Assembly (NCBI GenBank): GCA_028718845.1
Contig: JAQULA010000125.1
Location: 1 to 5,683 of the forward strand
Direction of reading: 5' to 3'
From: Candidatus Omnitrophota bacterium
GTDB lineage: Bacteria > Omnitrophota > Gorgyraeia > B26-G9
Length of the DNA stretch: 5,683 nucleotides
This document shows, one piece after another, positions 4,647 to 5,683 of the stretch (the first letter of the stretch is position 1; the number at the start of each line of letters is the position of its first letter). The notes below the pieces were generated by a model. That model had not been told where the DNA came from and made no database searches. It saw only the letters and a program-made list of their open reading frames with translations. The position numbers and the translations under genes were made by a program.

Positions 4647-5683
4647 AAACCTATTTATTACAGCTGGCGAACGGCCGAAATAAAAACCTGCTGAACCGGA
4701 CCGTGTGGGTCGGGGTGTCCGGACTGGCCTGCGTCTACCGGTGGGTGTTAAGCCTGCGGTTCCGGTTGTACCGGTGCGGAATCCTCCGGGCGCGGGTTCA
4801 GCCGCTTAAGGTTATCAGCGTGGGTAATATTACCGTCGGCGGTACCGGAAAAACTCCCCTGGTGCAGCTTATTATCGGCCGGCTGATCGCGCAGCAGCGT
4901 CGTCCGGCGGTTATCAGCCGCGGGTATAAAGGCGGTTCCCGTGCTCAAGGATACTGCGCGGATGAACCGGAGATGCTCAAGACGATGTTTCCGGATGTTC
5001 CGGTGCTGATCAATCCGGACCGGAACGCCGCGGCAGCCGCGGCGTTTGCCGATCACCATTGCGACTGTGTGGTTTTGGACGATGGCTTGCAGAATCTGGC
5101 GATTGCCAAACAGCTTGAAATCGTTTGTATCGATTGCCGCAATCCGTTTGGAAACGGACGGGTTCTCCCGGCCGGAACGATGCGGCTGCCTCTGATGTAC
5201 CTGAGTAACGCGGATATCGTTGTGTTGACCCACAGTGATACCGCGCCGGAAAATATTCCGGTTATCAAAACGACCGTCCTGGGGTATAATAAAAAAATAA
5301 TCTTTTGCCAAAGCAAACATGTGCCGCGGTTTTTTTCCCGCTTTTTAAGCGGCGGCCGCGAAAAACTGGATAAACTGATCGGAAAGAAAACGGCCTTGCT
5401 GTGCGCGATCGCCGATCCGCGCGGTTTTGAGGAAACGGTGTTTGCTTTGGGGGCGCATATCGTATTGCGCTATTATTTCGAGGACCATCATTGTTTTCGC
5501 CCCGTCGAGCTGAGCGGGGTATTCGGTCAATGCCGGGAGCAGGGCATTGAAGTGATCGTTACCACGGCCAAAGACGAACCGCGGCTGCGGCAGGCATTAG
5601 GTCCGGCCGCTCCGGCGGTGGAAATTTTAGTTTTACACATTGAATTGGAATTGGAAAGTGATGAAAATATCTTCAATAACCGA
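4619..5683 (+). CDS. lpxK: Tetraacyldisaccharide 4'-kinase LpxK, 3' end missing
   Basis: LpxK phosphorylates the 4' position of tetraacyldisaccharide 1-phosphate to make lipid IVA, at the cytoplasmic face of the inner membrane. The open frame gives 355 residues with no stop before the right edge, so only a short C-terminal tail can be missing (E. coli LpxK has 328). Visible motifs: an N-terminal hydrophobic membrane helix (about 29-51), the P-loop VGNITVGGTGKTP (68-80, K78), SRGY (100-103), the D-E-P motif (115-117), DDGLQ (154-158), NPFGNGRVLPAG (175-186), DHH (289-291), and TTAKDEPRL (315-323). In Aquifex LpxK the Asp of the 'DEP' motif and a His of the 'DHH' segment form the catalytic pair, and both are present. 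Two oddities are an Asn (159) where most family members have His after DDGxQ, and a short stretch between SRGY and DEP. The start ATG overlaps rarA by 28 bases and lies right after AGGA, too close for a normal ribosome site, which suggests translational coupling. Confidence 0.93.
   Translation, partial: MAQSFKEKIKTYLLQLANGRNKNLLNRTVWVGVSGLACVYRWVLSLRFRLYRCGILRARVQPLKVISVGNITVGGTGKTPLVQLIIGRLIAQQRRPAVISRGYKGGSRAQGYCADEPEMLKTMFPDVPVLINPDRNAAAAAAFADHHCDCVVLDDGLQNLAIAKQLEIVCIDCRNPFGNGRVLPAGTMRLPLMYLSNADIVVLTHSDTAPENIPVIKTTVLGYNKKIIFCQSKHVPRFFSRFLSGGREKLDKLIGKKTALLCAIADPRGFEETVFALGAHIVLRYYFEDHHCFRPVELSGVFGQCREQGIEVIVTTAKDEPRLRQALGPAAPAVEILVLHIELELESDENIFNNR

Noticed and set aside
4748..5320. A long minus-strand open frame of 190 codons, and a second one at 5053-5316.
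   Set aside because: Both lie opposite lpxK, whose + strand frame contains every family motif. The minus-strand translations show no recognisable domain and look like GC-biased shadows.
1..5683. A novel defence, mobile or biosynthetic system.
   Set aside because: I found no transposase, integrase, CRISPR repeat, toxin-antitoxin pair, reverse transcriptase or unusual multi-domain gene. All protein genes belong to known housekeeping families.

Overview
The window is a co-directional stretch of ordinary chromosome; every supported gene is on the + strand. It holds the 3' end of pheT, four complete single-domain genes (a PaaI-type thioesterase, an outer-membrane phospholipase A, a YhcH-family protein and a bacterioferritin), a non-coding RNA that I read as 6S RNA (ssrS), rarA/mgsA, and a nearly complete lpxK that runs off the right edge. 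The lipid A kinase LpxK and the outer-membrane phospholipase PldA point to a diderm (Gram-negative-type) bacterium with lipopolysaccharide. The proteins do not look like close relatives of enterobacteria. Gene style, LpxK sequence and GGAC-based heptamer repeats between genes remind me of uncultivated diderm lineages such as Omnitrophota, but that placement is an inference and needs a database search.

Layout. 1-155: C-terminal 50 residues of the phenylalanyl-tRNA synthetase beta chain. 156-278: spacer with a three-unit heptamer repeat. 279-695: hotdog thioesterase. 696-769: spacer with an extended -10 promoter. 770-1672: PldA, with the complete catalytic His/Ser/Asn set. 1673-1854: spacer carrying two facing arrays of degenerate GGAC heptamers. 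1855-2331: YhcH/NanQ-like protein. 2332-2418: spacer with a sigma-70-type promoter bracketed by an 8-bp inverted repeat. 2419-2886: bacterioferritin with all ferroxidase ligands and the haem methionine. 2887-3317: 431 bases without a protein gene, which hold in order a probable bfr terminator, a promoter, the 6S RNA with its terminal U-run, a second good promoter and a 117-base rarA leader. 3318-4646: RarA. 4619-5683: LpxK, overlapping the end of rarA by 28 bases.

How the genes relate. Most are independent housekeeping units, each with its own visible promoter: translation (pheT), acyl-CoA thioester hydrolysis, outer-membrane lipid quality control (pldA), iron storage (bfr), global RNA polymerase control (6S RNA), replication-fork maintenance (rarA) and lipid A synthesis (lpxK). 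Only rarA and lpxK look translationally coupled. I see no CRISPR array, tRNA, transposase, phage gene or defence system. The most valuable items beyond the protein genes are the 6S RNA and the heptamer arrays.
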